64,000 nucleotides of DNA, from the NCBI GenBank assembly GCA_903873705.1, contig CAIQPK010000035.1, positions 1 through 64,000 on the forward strand, in the 5' to 3' direction. This DNA comes from an uncultured Acidobacteriota bacterium (GTDB lineage: Bacteria > Acidobacteriota > Terriglobia > Terriglobales > Acidobacteriaceae). The stretch's first letter is position 1. Each line of letters opens with the position of its first letter. Both the position numbers and the translations under genes were made by a program. The notes beneath the pieces were generated by a model. The model saw only the letters and a list, made by a program, of their open reading frames with translations, did not search any database and was not told the DNA's origin. Positions 63,195 to 64,000 of the stretch are shown here, one piece after another.

Positions 63195-63605
63195 TCACTT
63201 CCCGCTGTGTTCTGCCCGGTTCAGCGCTTCATTATGCGCCTCGATGGCTTGCGACTCCTCCGGCTCCAGCTTCTTCAGCAGCTCCAGCAGCGCTACCGGT
63301 GCAAACGTGTCCAGGTGAAAGTCGGCTCGACTGCAATGTGACCCGCCCGGCCCGCTGATCGCCACAATCGCCAGCTTCGGTTGGATTTCCTTCAGCGCCG
63401 CCGCCAGGTCATCGCACGGCATGTCGACCAGGTTGGCATCCATCACCACGCCGCTCACCGCTGGAAACCGCCGCAGCGTGTCGATCGCCTCAACACTGCT
63501 GTAAGCCGTAATCACGTTGAACTTCGCCGTTTCGATCACCAGCTTACGTGTCGAAATACTGCTCGCAAACTCGCGATCGATAACCAGAAAACAGGGCCTG
63601 ACCAT
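63195..63605 (-). CDS. response-regulator receiver-like protein
   Basis: 136 residues. [20 protein letters not shown] and then [20 protein letters not shown] give the order of a CheY-like domain, with Asp in VVMDANL at the phosphorylation site. The double-Asp acid pocket at the N terminus is reduced to a single Asp, and the C-terminal Lys is uncertain. No output domain and no kinase gene nearby, so signalling competence is doubtful. Confidence 0.65.
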   Translation of the reverse strand: MVRPCFLVIDREFASSISTRKLVIETAKFNVITAYSSVEAIDTLRRFPAVSGVVMDANLVDMPCDDLAAALKEIQPKLAIVAISGPGGSHCSRADFHLDTFAPVALLELLKKLEPEESQAIEAHNEALNRAEHSGK

Positions 63606-63672
63606 CCCTCCATTATCCCTCGAATCCCCCCAGCGCGCCCAAATCCGCTCTGAACACCCCTATCCGCATAGA

Positions 63673-64000
63673 ATGAAGACGATGGCCTTTCCCGCCCAAT
63701 CCGCCGCCCCGCGCACCCCGCCACCGGGCTTCTCCGAAACCTTCGACGTCCTCGTCGTCGGCGCCGGACACGCCGGCTGCGAGGCCGCCGCCGCCGCCGC
63801 GCGCATGGGTCTCCGTACCGCGCTTTTCACCCTCAACCTCGACCTCATCGCCCAGATGTCCTGCAACCCCGCCATCGGCGGCGTAGCCAAGGGCCACCTC
63901 GTCCGCGAAGTCGACGCCCTCGGCGGCATCATGGGAGAAATTGCCGACGCCTGCGGCATCCAGTTCCGCCTCCTCAACACCTCCCGCGGCCCCGCCGTCT
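63673..64000 (+). CDS. mnmG: tRNA uridine 5-carboxymethylaminomethyl enzyme, partial
   Basis: The first 109 codons of MnmG (GidA), cut by the window end. The FAD motif is [20 protein letters not shown], followed by [20 protein letters not shown] and [11 protein letters not shown], all diagnostic. With MnmE it modifies U34 of several tRNAs. ATGs at 63673 and 63682 are both possible. Confidence 0.95.
   Translation, partial: MKTMAFPAQSAAPRTPPPGFSETFDVLVVGAGHAGCEAAAAAARMGLRTALFTLNLDLIAQMSCNPAIGGVAKGHLVREVDALGGIMGEIADACGIQFRLLNTSRGPAV

Noticed and set aside
60071-63358. Open plus-strand frame of about 1095 codons
   Set aside because: It is antisense to the M16 peptidase, is Arg/His-rich without domains and reflects the C-ending codon bias of the real gene.

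Overview
The window is a 64 kb piece of GC-rich bacterial chromosome, most likely from an Acidobacteriota (Acidobacteriaceae-type, close to Terriglobus, Granulicella or Edaphobacter). The clues are three VWFA-domain secreted proteins of the acidobacterial type, an IS1595-family element, split gcvPA/gcvPB genes, many small conserved acidobacterial membrane proteins, and spacers full of dispersed hairpin repeats and short-period tracts. Species assignment is inference; no rRNA is present.

Layout. 0.2-7 kb: RibD-like reductase, secreted cupin, tRNA-Arg(CCG), an AhpD-like protein with a CHRD protein, an ApbE-DUF2271 fusion overlapping a PepSY membrane protein, and a LysR regulator divergent from an aldo/keto reductase. 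7.6-13.3 kb: the glycine cleavage operon gcvT-gcvH-gcvPA-(three small unknown genes)-gcvPB. 13.3-16.1 kb: a tandem duplication of secreted S41 peptidases, the first copy frameshifted. 16-22 kb: small membrane proteins, glgC, a barrel-like secreted protein, tatA, and a PPK2 kinase with an in-frame amber codon near its N terminus. 22,195-24,612: a complete IS1595-family element with 8-bp target duplications and small passenger genes, inserted exactly at the stop codon of an EamA transporter. 25-32 kb: VWFA proteins, a MogA-like protein, a TonB-like protein and miaA. 32.5-42.8 kb: the histidine operon, preceded by a leader peptide with seven His codons and a terminator (a his attenuator), in the order hisI-hisG-hisD-hisC-hisB-hisH-hisF-hisA. 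It is interrupted by unknown genes and by a vapBC pair whose toxin is truncated. 43-51 kb: membrane proteins, a large secreted protein, a DUF3142 protein and a metal-dependent hydrolase. 51-55 kb: a 54-residue secreted Cys-containing peptide divergent from RNase R, with two 16-bp palindromes between them. RNase R carries in-frame copies of repeats otherwise seen between genes. 55-64 kb: a TIGR03118-like protein, a DUF6265-like protein, a serine hydrolase, an M16 peptidase, a receiver-like protein and the start of mnmG.

How the genes work together. The his genes encode most of the route from PRPP to histidine under one attenuator. hisE and the histidinol-phosphate phosphatase are not in the window. 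The gcv genes make the T, H and split P proteins, but the L protein is not here. Most other genes are single-gene housekeeping or envelope functions. The strongest observations are the his attenuator, the fully bounded transposable element, the repeat invasion of rnr, the two disrupted genes (S41 and PPK2) and the truncated VapC inside the his operon.
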